Positions 29,627-39,940 of a DNA stretch of 64,000 nucleotides are shown here, piece by piece. Under the pieces are notes generated by a model. That model made no database searches and was not told where the DNA came from. It worked only from the letters and a program-made list of their open reading frames with translations. Origin of the DNA: Saccharomyces paradoxus (lineage: Eukaryota > Ascomycota > Saccharomycetes > Saccharomycetales > Saccharomycetaceae). The number at the start of each line of letters is the position of its first letter. The stretch's first letter is position 1. The translations under genes were made by a program, and so were the position numbers. Location of the stretch: contig NC_047488.1 of assembly GCF_002079055.1 (NCBI RefSeq), positions 682,001 through 746,000 of the forward strand. The letters run 5' to 3'.

Positions 29627-31822
29627 TTAAACACACGTTGGCTTCAAATTATGTAATTCAGGAATAGGAATATCGTTAACGATTAAGGCTTGGAATTGGT
29701 TCAAAACCTCTTGCAACACGGAATATTTGACAGCGGTGCCTGTGGTTAATCTGGCCAGCTGTCTGGAATCACGGCAATATGGAGAATAACGTTTAACAAT
29801 TTTCAAATACAAAACCATTCTGCCGTCAACGGGCATCGATGAAGAAGTAGCGTCTGCAGCAAATTCATCAAACGCGCCAGAAGCAGTCGCCGCTTGTAAT
29901 GCTGGGTGAGAGTAGAAGTCCATTTGGTTTTGAGGATTGTTGAACAAATGCTCAGATGTTGGCGTATCCATTGGCGTTAAAGATGGCGAAGGAGTTGCAG
30001 TTCTGCTTATTTGTGCACTGTTCATGTTACTTTTCTTAGAATCTCTGTCATTTTGAGTCCATGTGACAGTAGCATCTCTCAAAGCTGCCCAATCCGCATT
30101 GGCAATGAATCTTTGGCCAATTTCATCTGATTTGCGGATTAAATCCATCCATCTTTGAAGAATTTCTGTATTTGAAGCATCATCGACAGATCCCATAGAC
30201 TTTAATAGGATTCTATAAGCAACTATGGTCTTGGGGATGTGATAAGCCTCGTAACTCTTATCGATGTATTCCAAAATACTGCGGTCATGCCAGACAGTGC
30301 ATTTAGCCAAGATGATGTTGAAAAAAGGTTCATCTATATGCTTGATGTTGTTGTAAGTTTGAATAACATTCTGTAAAGTTCGAAAACCTTGCATCTTGTC
30401 CACAGCATAATTTTCAAAAAAAATGTCGAAAAAAGTGTCATTCAAAGATGAAGAAATACCATGGTTGACATTCCTACCATAATGAAGAGAAGACTTATAC
30501 CAGATTTGGTAAATGTGGTTAAAATCACGGGTTTGGCTCCAAATGTTTCTTAAAAAGGATTTCACGTAAGAAACTTGCAAATCTATCTTGTATGGCATTT
30601 CATCATTTAAAGCTTTGTCAAAAAAGGTTTGCGCGACATTCAAGTCTTTGCATTCACCAATGAAGGAAAGATGTGTTTCTATCAAATAGCCGTATTTCAT
30701 TTCAGTTGATTCTTGACATAATTTTTGAAATAGTTTGAGAGCCATATCGTTTTCGCTAGCAGATAAAGAGGCTCTGATCATCCCAACAGAAAGATTTGGA
30801 TGGAAATAATTAATCATCGAAGAGGATTTTTCATATAGAGCTTGAATTTCTGGATAAGAAACACCATTGTCGTATAAGATAGGTAATATAACACCGACCA
30901 CTCTTGGATTCAGAAAAATATTAGATGTGTAGGTATTTTGGCCATTGATGGCGGCCTTCCATATATCGACAGCTTCCTCAAACAACAGAAGCTCCTTAAA
31001 CGCAGTTATTAAATGCATAGCACCGTATTCGTTCAACTCCACCTTGCCGTTCAGAACATCTTCCGAGATCTCTCTCAAAGATTTGCAGAGATAGTTCGTC
31101 ATTTCTTTGTGGAAAGATTGAGAGTCGTAATCAGGTTTCTTGTTCATTCTCGTCAATTGGTTTCTATTAGCTCTCAACCCATTGTGAAGTAGGTGCACAA
31201 GTTTAGAAACACGATCCGAATTCAATTCTGGTGTAGTGAGTAGATCATGATACAACCCCATCGCTCTACCTATAGAATCCCAAAATAATGGATTAGCGTT
31301 GGAATTTGGATGTTCCGAATGATGTTTCATGTTTTGACGCCTTGGAGTCTGCGACATGTAAAGTGTCTGTGAAACGCAATCTTCGAAGGCGCAAACCTTA
31401 TGAAACCATGGGGAGTCTGGACTAATTGAGTTGCCTTGGTTGGAGTTACTGTACTTGTTATGATGATGGTTATTTTGATGATGGTTACGATTGTTATTGT
31501 TGTGATGATTACGATTATTGTTATGATGATTGTTACTATTATTGCTGTTATTTTGAGCTACACGATTGTTATTGTTGGCTCCAATGTTGCCACCAAAGTG
31601 AGGAACAAAATGGTTGGCTGGGCTCACCTGATACGTAGCGAGGGCTGGATTATTAAAAGTAGCAGGTGTGTAAGGAATGGCATAGTTGTGTTCATGGTGT
31701 TCCATAGCGATTGTACCGTTAAATTTCATCGGATGAGTCAGCGAATTCTTTGTCTGGTGTGGAACAAACTGATTTGGGGGTTTGCCCTTCAGTACTTGTG
31801 TTTGCTGAGCTAAACGGATCAT
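29627..31822 (-). CDS. YBR238C: Mitochondrial Rmd9-like PPR-type protein
   Basis: Paralogue of Rmd9, the mitochondrial RNA-binding protein that stabilises mitochondrial mRNAs; YBR238C is reported to affect respiration and lifespan. The ATG at 31822 (MIRLAQQTQVLKGKPPNQFV) gives 731 residues, as in S. cerevisiae; the longer open frame needs a GTG start. A conspicuous Asn/His-rich tract covers about residues 86-130. The helical-repeat body starts at SPWFHKVCAFEDCVSQTLYM (~137) and shows repeated helix-pair spacing without crisp PPR signatures. The C-terminal region after ~600 has a Ser/Thr-rich insert and then ends HNLKPTCV. It is intact. Confidence 0.94.
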   Translation of the reverse strand: MIRLAQQTQVLKGKPPNQFVPHQTKNSLTHPMKFNGTIAMEHHEHNYAIPYTPATFNNPALATYQVSPANHFVPHFGGNIGANNNNRVAQNNSNNSNNHHNNNRNHHNNNNRNHHQNNHHHNKYSNSNQGNSISPDSPWFHKVCAFEDCVSQTLYMSQTPRRQNMKHHSEHPNSNANPLFWDSIGRAMGLYHDLLTTPELNSDRVSKLVHLLHNGLRANRNQLTRMNKKPDYDSQSFHKEMTNYLCKSLREISEDVLNGKVELNEYGAMHLITAFKELLLFEEAVDIWKAAINGQNTYTSNIFLNPRVVGVILPILYDNGVSYPEIQALYEKSSSMINYFHPNLSVGMIRASLSASENDMALKLFQKLCQESTEMKYGYLIETHLSFIGECKDLNVAQTFFDKALNDEMPYKIDLQVSYVKSFLRNIWSQTRDFNHIYQIWYKSSLHYGRNVNHGISSSLNDTFFDIFFENYAVDKMQGFRTLQNVIQTYNNIKHIDEPFFNIILAKCTVWHDRSILEYIDKSYEAYHIPKTIVAYRILLKSMGSVDDASNTEILQRWMDLIRKSDEIGQRFIANADWAALRDATVTWTQNDRDSKKSNMNSAQISRTATPSPSLTPMDTPTSEHLFNNPQNQMDFYSHPALQAATASGAFDEFAADATSSSMPVDGRMVLYLKIVKRYSPYCRDSRQLARLTTGTAVKYSVLQEVLNQFQALIVNDIPIPELHNLKPTCV

Positions 31823-32867
31823 AGGATGAGATCTGCAAGATAGGAAAGCAATTAGAGTAAGAAATATTAAGCTAACCACACCTTTTTAAAACCTCGATCC
31901 AACTTTAGAACGTACTGTATTCAAGGAAAAAAAACTGAGAAAAGAATGGAAGGAAAAGGGTTTCTATAGATATAATCAATGCCATATGTAAGTTGACTAC
32001 TGAACGACAAAGTTTCTTTATTGCCCTATTTTGACTTTCTTCGAGATGTCATGGCATAGCTTGAGCAAGATTGAAAAAAATTTTCTTTTCTTTTTTTCGC
32101 CGAAACACAAACCCGTTTCTTTTGGTCCACACAAAGCGCGTGCGGGCTGTTTCCCGCTTAGAAATTACCGCAGAATAGAAGGATCTATGAAATTGCCTCT
32201 CTTGTACGAGTAGTTAACAGCAGGCACACGTCCCTTCGGACGGAAAAACAATATGAGAAAACTTGCCTGTGAGTTTAAGCTTTTTTTTGCATATTTTCAA
32301 GGCAAGAAAAGAAGAGAAATTTTTTTCGAGAAAATGAACAGCGAAGCAAACAATATGAAGAGAACTACCGCTAGTTTTCCACTTAGGTGCCATGTGGCAT
32401 GCTATTTTTTCCGCAGTTGGTTATGTAAGGTGGAAGGCGGTGTCGTGTGAGACATGCTTTGTGAAAAGCTGTAAACCCATGCGTACAGAAAGTGAAACTA
32501 GCTCAATTGGTTGAGTTTTTTGATGGTATACGCCAGATGTTTTTTTCGACAACAGATGAGTGAAAAAAAGAGCAAAAAGGAAGAAGAAAATCAAGAAAAA
32601 AGGGAAAAAAACGGAGCTACCTAATATCGGAAGATTCGTTAAAGGCCGCCACATACACAATAGGGATACATCATAATATGTGCTCCAGCATTTGGATATC
32701 GACCAGAATGAGCAGGTGCTTACGAAACTGGCCATATCCCAAAGTAAAACTCTGCAACCTGTTGATACTTTCAGAAGAAGATTTTTGACTTACTTTTGGT
32801 CCATGCATAGGTATTATATAACACAAGATGGTAAAAATGAAAAAAAAAAAAAAAGTTCAGATGATCG
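31823..32867. other. Long intergenic region: YBR238C promoter and ERT1 3' end
   Basis: 1045 bp between two minus-strand genes. It holds several A- or T-rich runs and a box A-like TAGCTCAATTGG at 32499-32510 that does not fold into a tRNA. No conserved open frame is recognised. The length suggests a long regulated promoter or leader for YBR238C. Confidence 0.5.
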
Positions 32868-34460
32868 TCAATTGAGTATGGGCATGAAGTTCCCCAAGAT
32901 CATGAGGGGCAACCCAGAGACATCTCTTTTTAATGTCCACATACAGCAACAATGAACTATCTTGCCCTTGATAGGACTTAAAAGTCTGCAAACTTTCATC
33001 TTCTCCGATCCTTTGAAGTCCCTATACGCGACTTTAGAGAGCGTCTTGAAGTAATCCCGTACACTTTCATCGTCCATGATCTCCACAATAAACGTCATCT
33101 TGTTTAGCAACTCCTCTCTTGTCCATCCGCATAAAATTTCAAATTCCTCATTGACATAAGAAATTTGTCCATTTCTTCGCCAGATACATGTCGGTGTACC
33201 AATCTGTCCGATAAATTTTACATACTCTAATAGAGTTCTTTGGTAGCACTGCTCCATGAAAATCATGTCCTCTTCAGTTAAAGTCACAGAACATGCAATG
33301 AAAATGGGCCGGAATTCGGCGATGGACCGACACATCTTCACCAGATCCTGCTGGTTGAATCGATGCTTTAGGTACACCAAAAGATGGTGAAATCCAGGTG
33401 TATGCGAAAAAGGAGCGTTTATGGAGGTGTATATTTCCATTGGAGTTGAATATCGTAATGAATGTTCCCATTCCACATTGCTTTTGATATTAGTAGCGTC
33501 CGGTGAACAGCTTTCCAGGGATACAGAGACCAAGTGATTTTTCCTCCGCTTTAAGGGGATAGCCAGTTCGGGGAATGTTACTGTTTCACTATTCAAGTAA
33601 TATTGGTTGATGCTTGAGTCCCAGTTAATCTGGGGGTTCTTTTCGGATGGATCCCGTGGCAGTAACCTTTTAAAGTTTAAGGATTTATCTGCTGAATCAA
33701 CGGGCACTAAAGGGAAATGGTTTGCAAACAGATTAACTTGTGAGGCTACAATCTTGGCTGAATTGGGTCCCAGTATAATAGAATAAACGTTTTGATTGGA
33801 AGATGGATATGGACGAGGGGCCATGTTTGCTCGCTGTTCGCTGTACAGCTGGCGAATTTTCTCCATTTCGATTTCTTCAGGACTGGTATTTATGCCCGTG
33901 GGACTATTGTTACTACTATTGCCTATAGTGGAGTTGGATGTGGAATTGGTATTGGAGTACAAGATGTCAATAGGAATCTTGTTGGACAACGTGTCTTGGT
34001 AAATGATATTCGAGAGAATTGAGTACTCGGAATCCGCAGCGTTCGACAGAAACTTGGCCTTGTGAACTATATGCTGTGGGCTGGTAAATTTTTGCTGTTC
34101 TCCCATGTTGTTTATATTGACGACGCTGTTGTTGTTGGAGTTGTTATAAATGGGTATCATGATCTTGCGAGGTGGGTGGTCCGGCTGTATATTCATCGGA
34201 AGTTCTCTGTTTGGTATTCCTGCCAAGTACTTGCTTTTCTTTCTTGGAGCATCGACGCACGTGGCTGTGAGGCCCTTGCTGATACATCGTAAGCATGGTC
34301 TTTTGGCTTCGCATGAAACATGCAATCTCGAACAGTTCACGCATGCCACGTTTGTGTTCTTTCTCTTCTTTCTCCTCCTTTTTTCGAGAGTACAGTTTGC
34401 CTCTGCAGGAGTATCTGGGGCAGAAGATGTTTTGTAATCGTTGTCATCTGAAGTGCACAT
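32868..34460 (-). CDS. ERT1: Zinc-cluster transcriptional regulator Ert1
   Basis: Zn2Cys6 regulator of gluconeogenesis and ethanol-utilisation genes (with Cat8, Sip4 and Rds2), nuclear. The ATG at 34460 gives 530 residues (S. cerevisiae 529); the codon just before it is GTG. The binuclear cluster has Cys40, 43, 50, 56, 59 and 68 ([17 protein letters not shown]). It is preceded by a basic stretch [10 protein letters not shown]. The middle is Asn/Ser-rich (~105-200). The C-terminal part, from [20 protein letters not shown] onward (~420-480), looks like a PAS domain, as in this gluconeogenic regulator family. It ends MPILN. Confidence 0.96.
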   Translation of the reverse strand: MCTSDDNDYKTSSAPDTPAEANCTLEKRRRKKRKNTNVACVNCSRLHVSCEAKRPCLRCISKGLTATCVDAPRKKSKYLAGIPNRELPMNIQPDHPPRKIMIPIYNNSNNNSVVNINNMGEQQKFTSPQHIVHKAKFLSNAADSEYSILSNIIYQDTLSNKIPIDILYSNTNSTSNSTIGNSSNNSPTGINTSPEEIEMEKIRQLYSEQRANMAPRPYPSSNQNVYSIILGPNSAKIVASQVNLFANHFPLVPVDSADKSLNFKRLLPRDPSEKNPQINWDSSINQYYLNSETVTFPELAIPLKRRKNHLVSVSLESCSPDATNIKSNVEWEHSLRYSTPMEIYTSINAPFSHTPGFHHLLVYLKHRFNQQDLVKMCRSIAEFRPIFIACSVTLTEEDMIFMEQCYQRTLLEYVKFIGQIGTPTCIWRRNGQISYVNEEFEILCGWTREELLNKMTFIVEIMDDESVRDYFKTLSKVAYRDFKGSEKMKVCRLLSPIKGKIVHCCCMWTLKRDVSGLPLMILGNFMPILN

Positions 34461-34997
34461 CACAATGATTCATCAATGTATTTTTATTTCTATACCTTCG
34501 TGTGCTGTTGTATTTGAGAGAGATAAAAACAGCCCGAGAGTTTCTCGAATTTATATAATTAGCAATTTTATCTAAGAGTGGAATGCCGTTGTAACGGCTC
34601 TTGTTTAGTTTTCTATGTGGTAACTCTCTTTTGGTATAGTAAATCACAACTCATTTGCTTTTCGTTTCTTTTCCTCTGCATTTTTTTTTTTGGTGCCACC
34701 ACTGCACGGCTTACATAAAGTATAAGTTGAGAAGGAAAAACAGCCGATAAATGTCACCAAAGACAAAGATAGCAGTAGAGTAAACGTTTCAAGCTGGCTG
34801 ATAGCAAATCTATATCTCATTGTGATAACTTTAAAAAAAATTTTTTTCGTGCATATATCTATACATATGTATATAACAAACTACCATGAATTCTATCTAA
34901 AAAGTGGGAAAAAAAATATCATTATAAATGGGCATAACATCCAAGCAAAGCTTTTATCTCTTTTCTTGGGAGAAGGAAAAGGAAAGGCTCAATGGGC
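34461..34997. other. Intergenic: ERT1 promoter and THI2 3' end
   Basis: 537 bp between two minus-strand genes. Poly(T) runs at ~34680 and ~34838. No gene or RNA is recognised. Confidence 0.5.
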
Positions 34998-36350
34998 CTA
35001 GTCCTGCATAGCATATACGTCCTTGTAAAATTGTTCATTACACTTCAGCTGTAGTTGCCAGTACCGTAGTTGGGAACATGAAAGCGTAGTATCTTGGCAA
35101 GAGCAGAGTTGTTGCAATATCGTATCCTTCCAGCTATTCACTAGGCGCTCCGTGACCAAGACATGTAACTCTGATGTAAGTTCGTCCTGGTACGGATCCT
35201 CGAACAAGTCGGCATTGCCCAGCAATCCATTGCAATGGTACAGGACATCTAAATCTTGCGTGTTGTTTATGATGAAGTTGACTAGTGGATACATTGAAAA
35301 CCTTAATAATTTTTGTTGAAGAAACCACACTCTTAGAAGCTTTGTCAAGTTGGGGCAGGTATAACCATGAATGATGACCAGCATTGTTATAGCTATGGAT
35401 TGCCAATCGACACAACTCCAACGAGTGATGCACTCTTTGAACAGACACGAGGCCATATTGATGTCCGGGTCGTCAATGATTTTCCCCAGGAAGCGTATAA
35501 ACTCCGTGGTCAATGAGTTCCTCATCTTATTGATGAACCACGTCGTGTATTCTTGTCGGTTCAATATCATATTTCCGTAGCAATTAAACCATAGGATTCC
35601 AAAGATTTTGCCTTGGATTATATCGATCAAGGAGGTGCTGTCCTCTGGCGGCGAAGACAGCATAGTAGTAGTGGTTTCTTCCGCCGATGACATGGAATGA
35701 CCTGGCGACGGCAGCTGGCCCGTAACAGTAGAGGCAGCTGCAGTCGGATTGGCCCTGAAAACTGAATAGGGCCCGTGCTTGGAGCAATTGGGGTTAACAA
35801 CGGATATGTCCTCTTCCACCATATTCAGCAATTCGTCTAATTTCTTGTCTATGCGTTTTTGGGTATAATCTCTATTCGTCGTGCTGCCAAAGACAGAGGC
35901 CACAGCATTGTTGTATATCTTCAATCTCCGTACGCTTATGGTGAACGTATTATCGTTAGGAAGCGTAGCTTCCTTACGGGGCTCCTGCGTGCTGTCCTCG
36001 CAGTCACTTGTTGGGGGTGATAGTTGTCTAAAATGGGTCATTTCTTTGAACTTGGATTTTGATATTTTCTGGTATAACGGTTTCGATTTCGATTTGCGAG
36101 CCTGCAATAAACTGATCAGTGAACGCTTGCGTACCTTGTAGATGTTCTCCTCTAACCACATAAGTCTGATATCGTAACTGCAATTATCTCCATGTTTGGC
36201 GCACAATGAACAGATGGGCCTGTTCTCGTCACATCTGCGCTTTTTAAATCTACATGCCCAGCATCCAGTAAATGTCCTACCCTTGGTGGGGGGCGCCTTG
36301 GAGGACGACGCTACTTTCTTGCTCCTCTGATGCTTCTTACTATTGACCAT
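34998..36350 (-). CDS. THI2: Thiamine-regulon activator Thi2 (Zn2Cys6)
   Basis: Zinc-cluster activator that works with Thi3 and Pdc2 to induce thiamine biosynthesis genes when thiamine is scarce. The length of 450 residues matches S. cerevisiae exactly. The cluster cysteines are at 30, 33, 40, 47, 50 and 57 (CWAC, RRC, CSLC, NC), preceded by a basic N-terminus (SKKHQRSKK). Residues ~205-240 are Ser/Thr/Pro-rich, and the remaining C-terminal 200 residues are helical, as in the fungal regulator middle region. The C-terminus reads YKDVYAMQD. The gene is intact. Confidence 0.96.
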   Translation of the reverse strand: MVNSKKHQRSKKVASSSKAPPTKGRTFTGCWACRFKKRRCDENRPICSLCAKHGDNCSYDIRLMWLEENIYKVRKRSLISLLQARKSKSKPLYQKISKSKFKEMTHFRQLSPPTSDCEDSTQEPRKEATLPNDNTFTISVRRLKIYNNAVASVFGSTTNRDYTQKRIDKKLDELLNMVEEDISVVNPNCSKHGPYSVFRANPTAAASTVTGQLPSPGHSMSSAEETTTTMLSSPPEDSTSLIDIIQGKIFGILWFNCYGNMILNRQEYTTWFINKMRNSLTTEFIRFLGKIIDDPDINMASCLFKECITRWSCVDWQSIAITMLVIIHGYTCPNLTKLLRVWFLQQKLLRFSMYPLVNFIINNTQDLDVLYHCNGLLGNADLFEDPYQDELTSELHVLVTERLVNSWKDTILQQLCSCQDTTLSCSQLRYWQLQLKCNEQFYKDVYAMQD

Positions 36351-37085
36351 TTAGTTCGAGTGCCAATATATATATAGACTATGTATATACGTGGTAAAAT
36401 AAAATGAAAACGCTCTGAATTGTGCACAAAGTGTTGTAGTCCTAATCTGTAGTATTAGTACCCCAAAATTGTTCCGACCGAGAAATGTGCACCCACCTGT
36501 CATACAAATTATATATGTATATATATGTATATATATATTTATTTATTTCTGCGAGCACCTGCGTGCGAGCATTCTGCGTGAGTCAAAACACTGTGGTAAA
36601 CGATACCCATCTGATGCAGGAAGCCCGACTCTTCCAAGTTAAATGCCGTCTCATTTTGGCACGGATGCATTCGCAGATTGGCTGGAAATGCGCATACATC
36701 AAATGCGCCAAGAGGGCTGCCATTGTATATTCCTTTTTTCGGCAGTCTTGCCGGATGCATTTATGCCGCTAAGACGCAGAACCGAATATTGGGCTCAATA
36801 AAATATGCAGATAAACGCTCGCGGGCAAGTGACTCTTGACGCGCGTGTCCTATTTTGGCTCGGCGGCACATGCGGTAGTCATCGTTTCCGCCACATGGAT
36901 CTCATGGATCAATAATTTACTTGGTTTGCTTCGTTAGGTACATACATATACATACCATGTTTATGAATACAAATATTCATATGGCCTTTGTTGTAGGGAA
37001 GGAGAAGAAAAGAGATGAGTAGCAAAAAAAAAAGAAACAAAGTAAAAAAAAAAAGAAAGGTAGGTATATATATGGTGCGAGCAGC
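36351..37085. promoter_or_regulatory. THI2 promoter and YBR241C 3' end
   Basis: 735 bp between two minus-strand genes. It is less AT-rich than its surroundings at 36540-36900. It contains TGAGTCA (36579-36585), an exact Gcn4-type site 229 bp from the THI2 ATG, and TGACTC (36830-36835). Open frames on both strands here (36485-36772, 36539-36760) overlap each other and look accidental. Confidence 0.5.
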
Positions 37086-38552
37086 TCAGTAGCCAGTCCA
37101 GACCTCGCTGTACGTAGTCTTGCCCTTTGTCTCAGGTACCCGCTTGTATACATAGGTAGCAAACAGAGCGGCGATGGCGGCGAAGATCATAAATACGTAG
37201 CCGCCCATGAGGCCGTGGCCTATCGGGAAGAGGTATCCGACTATAAAGGTGGCGAGCCAATTGCACACGGTACCAAAGCTTTGAGCTGTAGCGGCATCTT
37301 GTGGATAGGACAGTTCACCAATGATCAAGAAGGGAATGGGCCCGAGGCCAATGGCGAACGCGGCAATGTAGACAAAAGTGGCCGCGACCAGCAGAAAGGA
37401 CACGCCCAAGGTGAGACCTGCACTGATAAGTAGCGACATGGCGGTCATCACCGTAGTCGAGGCAAGCAATAGTGGGCGGCGCCCGACATGGTCGATGATC
37501 GCAGATGCTGCTAGCGTGACGACGACGTTGAGGATGGAGATCGCGAAATTGACTTGAATCGAGTAGTTTGGCAGGATCTTGCCGATCACTTTTACGCCGT
37601 AAAAGATAATAGAGTTGATGCCGCAAAATTGCTGGCACGACAGGATGGCGAATATAACTGTGCGCGGCTTCTTGTACGAGGGATCGGTCACGTATTTCCA
37701 TAGTGTGGGTCCTGAATGAGTCTCCTCGCTTGACTCAGGATCGCGGTTGTGCGCATGGCTACGCTGCCAATCCTGGATCTCTTGTTTTGCTTGTTGATAC
37801 GTTCCTGGACGCAACTTGAATAGAGCAATCTCTGCTTCTGAAACAAATCCGTGGTTCAGTAGCCATCTTGGAGACTCGTCCACTTTGAGCCAAACTAAAA
37901 GATTTGATACCGCAATCACGGAACCGGCAAAGAGGAGCCACCTCCAGTTGTACGAGTCCGCGTACTTGAGTGCTAGAGTTTGGGTCAGCAGGATACCTAG
38001 ATTGATAGAAACTTGGTTCATAGACCCCATGGCACCTCTCCACTCCACAGGCGCAATCTCATTAATAAACAAAGGCGTGATCACGATGGCAGTGCCGCAG
38101 GACATGCCCACCAGAAACCTGCCGAACAGTAACTGCAAGTACGAGTTGGAAAAGAAAAGTAGCAGGGAAGAAACCATGCACATGGCCGAGGCGCCCATAC
38201 TCACGTACTTTCTTCCGTATCGGTTAGCCCAGTTACCGGCATAGTACGACCCAAACAACCCGCCTATGCTAAATATAGACGTGACTGCGCCGTATTGAGA
38301 ATCGGTTAAGGCAATGCATTGCTTGAGTCCGTGCTGCCCAACCCAAGTGTCATCGTATGAGATGTTCTCGTCTGGTGCGTTAAACCTGGAGCACGATAAG
38401 AATTCTTGAGGCGCATTCAGCTCTGCTATGTGGTATCCGTACTGGATCGACCCCAGACAAGCCACTATCGTGCCCAAGATTAAATGGCCCGTAATTAAAG
38501 GATTTGTCCTGCGAGAGCCACCGTTAGGCATTAATCTTTCAGTTTCAGCCAT
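37086..38552 (-). CDS. YBR241C: Vacuolar sugar-transporter-family membrane protein (MFS)
   Basis: Major facilitator protein of the sugar-porter family, located in the vacuolar membrane in S. cerevisiae; the substrate is not established. The ATG at 38552 (MAETERLMPNGG) gives 488 residues, equal to S. cerevisiae; the longer frame would need a TTG. About twelve TM segments are visible. Sugar-porter signatures are present: GRKYVSMGASAM after TM2-3, the PETKGKTTYSEVW C-terminal motif, CQQFCGINSIIFYGV in TM7 and GRRPLLLAS. The E-R/K salt-bridge block NEIAPVEWRGAMGSMNQV is also present. It is intact. Confidence 0.95.
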   Translation of the reverse strand: MAETERLMPNGGSRRTNPLITGHLILGTIVACLGSIQYGYHIAELNAPQEFLSCSRFNAPDENISYDDTWVGQHGLKQCIALTDSQYGAVTSIFSIGGLFGSYYAGNWANRYGRKYVSMGASAMCMVSSLLLFFSNSYLQLLFGRFLVGMSCGTAIVITPLFINEIAPVEWRGAMGSMNQVSINLGILLTQTLALKYADSYNWRWLLFAGSVIAVSNLLVWLKVDESPRWLLNHGFVSEAEIALFKLRPGTYQQAKQEIQDWQRSHAHNRDPESSEETHSGPTLWKYVTDPSYKKPRTVIFAILSCQQFCGINSIIFYGVKVIGKILPNYSIQVNFAISILNVVVTLAASAIIDHVGRRPLLLASTTVMTAMSLLISAGLTLGVSFLLVAATFVYIAAFAIGLGPIPFLIIGELSYPQDAATAQSFGTVCNWLATFIVGYLFPIGHGLMGGYVFMIFAAIAALFATYVYKRVPETKGKTTYSEVWTGY

Positions 38553-39162
38553 GACCGTTTGTTGTCTCTCAGTCTCTTTGTTTTCTTGTTCTTCCAAGAG
38601 GAAAAGATTTTTAGCAACTCTTGTTCTCCTGTTATTCCCTTAATTAGGAAGTAACTTTAAGGGAAAATCGATTCATCCCTCACGCTTCATCTTTTCTCGG
38701 ACAGCCTTACACTACGCCTATGAAGTAAACCATACAAGCAAGTTAGCTTTAGAGGACGGCCATCATTGCTAGTAGTAGCCCCGTCAAGCGCATTGAGCAC
38801 CGTGCCCAGGAGTTAAGCTCTTTTTCTCCTATATATATATATTTAGTTAAATCATTTACACTTTTCGTCAATCTAAACGCTCATCGCATTTTTTCGGTCT
38901 TGATGGTAAAAATTTGTTTCGTTTATTTGTCATTTTTAAAAAAAAACATTACTAAAAAGTGTAAAGGAAAAGTCTCGATCTGTAAATATGGGTTTATCGT
39001 TGTTACTATCCTAGACAGTTTACTGACGATTATAAAGCCTGAAGAGACGTACTGAATGGTTTTTTCCCCGCACAAATCCTCTTTTACTTTTATTAAACCT
39101 TCTGCACTTCTTATATTCTCATAGAAAAACAATTGTTAAAGAAAGTTTTACATCAAAAAATT
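38553..39162. promoter_or_regulatory. Divergent promoter YBR241C / YBR242W with a PAC element
   Basis: 610 bp between divergent starts. GCTCATCGC at 38879-38887 is the full PAC box (GCGATGAGC reversed) that marks ribosome-biogenesis promoters. About 20 bp further on is AAAAATTTG (38908-38916), one base from the RRPE core AAAAATTTT. A dinucleotide (AT) run is at 38830-38841. Confidence 0.6.
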
Positions 39163-39879
39163 ATGACAGCAACGGTCACAGATAAAAAGTCATGCTCTAC
39201 TTCAGTTGAAGCAGGAAAGACATGTTTAACCACTGAATGGAAGCCTGAAAGCCAAGTCCCCCAATATGTGAAAAATGAGCTCTCTAAACCCCATCCAAGT
39301 TATATTCTGGCCTTTTTGAACGTGGTACAGCAATTGAAAATCCAGAAAAGAACCGGTTATCTTGATCTCGGCATTAAAGAATGTGAGAGCATATCAGATC
39401 ACATGTACAGGCTAGGAATAATCACCATGCTCATCAAGGATCCGAGGGTTAACCGCGATAAATGTGTCCGGATCGCCTTAGTGCACGATATTGCCGAATC
39501 TTTAGTTGGCGATATCACTCCAGTCGACCCTATTGGGAAGGAAGAAAAACATCGTCGAGAATGGGAAACCATAAAGTATTTATGTGAAGTCCTGATCAAT
39601 CCATACAATGAGATCGCAGCAAAGGAAATTATGGACGATTGGTTGGCTTATGAAAACGTCACCTCATTGGAAGCTAGGTACGTGAAAGATATCGATAAAT
39701 ATGAAATGCTTGTACAATGTTTTGAATACGAGAGGGAGTACAAAGGAACTAAAAATTTCGATGATTTCTTTGGGGCCGTGGCTAGCATAAAAACCGACGA
39801 AGTGAAGAGCTGGACCAGTGACCTTGTCATGCAGCGTCGAAAATTCTTTGCTGATTTGACCCAATCGATAAATAAATAG
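39163..39879 (+). CDS. YBR242W: HD-domain 5'-deoxynucleotidase (HDDC2 family)
   Basis: HD-superfamily phosphohydrolase related to human HDDC2 and bacterial YfbR, which dephosphorylate deoxynucleoside monophosphates; S. cerevisiae has a paralogue, YGL101W. The ATG at 39163 gives 238 residues, the S. cerevisiae length; the upstream 10 codons begin with TTG. Metal-binding residues are visible: ESISDHMYRL (His), ALVHDIAESLVGDITP (His-Asp and the following Glu/Asp) and DIDKYEML (distal Asp). The first ~25 residues are polar and variable. Confidence 0.94.
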   Translation: MTATVTDKKSCSTSVEAGKTCLTTEWKPESQVPQYVKNELSKPHPSYILAFLNVVQQLKIQKRTGYLDLGIKECESISDHMYRLGIITMLIKDPRVNRDKCVRIALVHDIAESLVGDITPVDPIGKEEKHRREWETIKYLCEVLINPYNEIAAKEIMDDWLAYENVTSLEARYVKDIDKYEMLVQCFEYEREYKGTKNFDDFFGAVASIKTDEVKSWTSDLVMQRRKFFADLTQSINK

Positions 39880-39940
39880 TTATCATAAATACCAACTTTT
39901 GCAATCCGAAAAGTACAAAGTAATTACCAATACATAATCT

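Noticed and set aside
31823-31879. Hydrophobic upstream extension of YBR238C, with a TTGCAG that resembles a 3' splice site
   Set aside because: The extension would begin with GTG, and no GTATGT donor with a TACTAAC-type branch was found. The ATG at 31822 gives the expected family length.
32490-32560. tRNA-like box A TAGCTCAATTGG with a D-arm-like pairing, followed by TTTCGAC
   Set aside because: The anticodon and T arms do not fold and box B departs from GWTCRANNC at two positions. Treated as chance.
36485-36772. Overlapping plus and minus open frames in the THI2 promoter
   Set aside because: They lie in a relatively GC-rich promoter, overlap one another and show no recognisable protein features.
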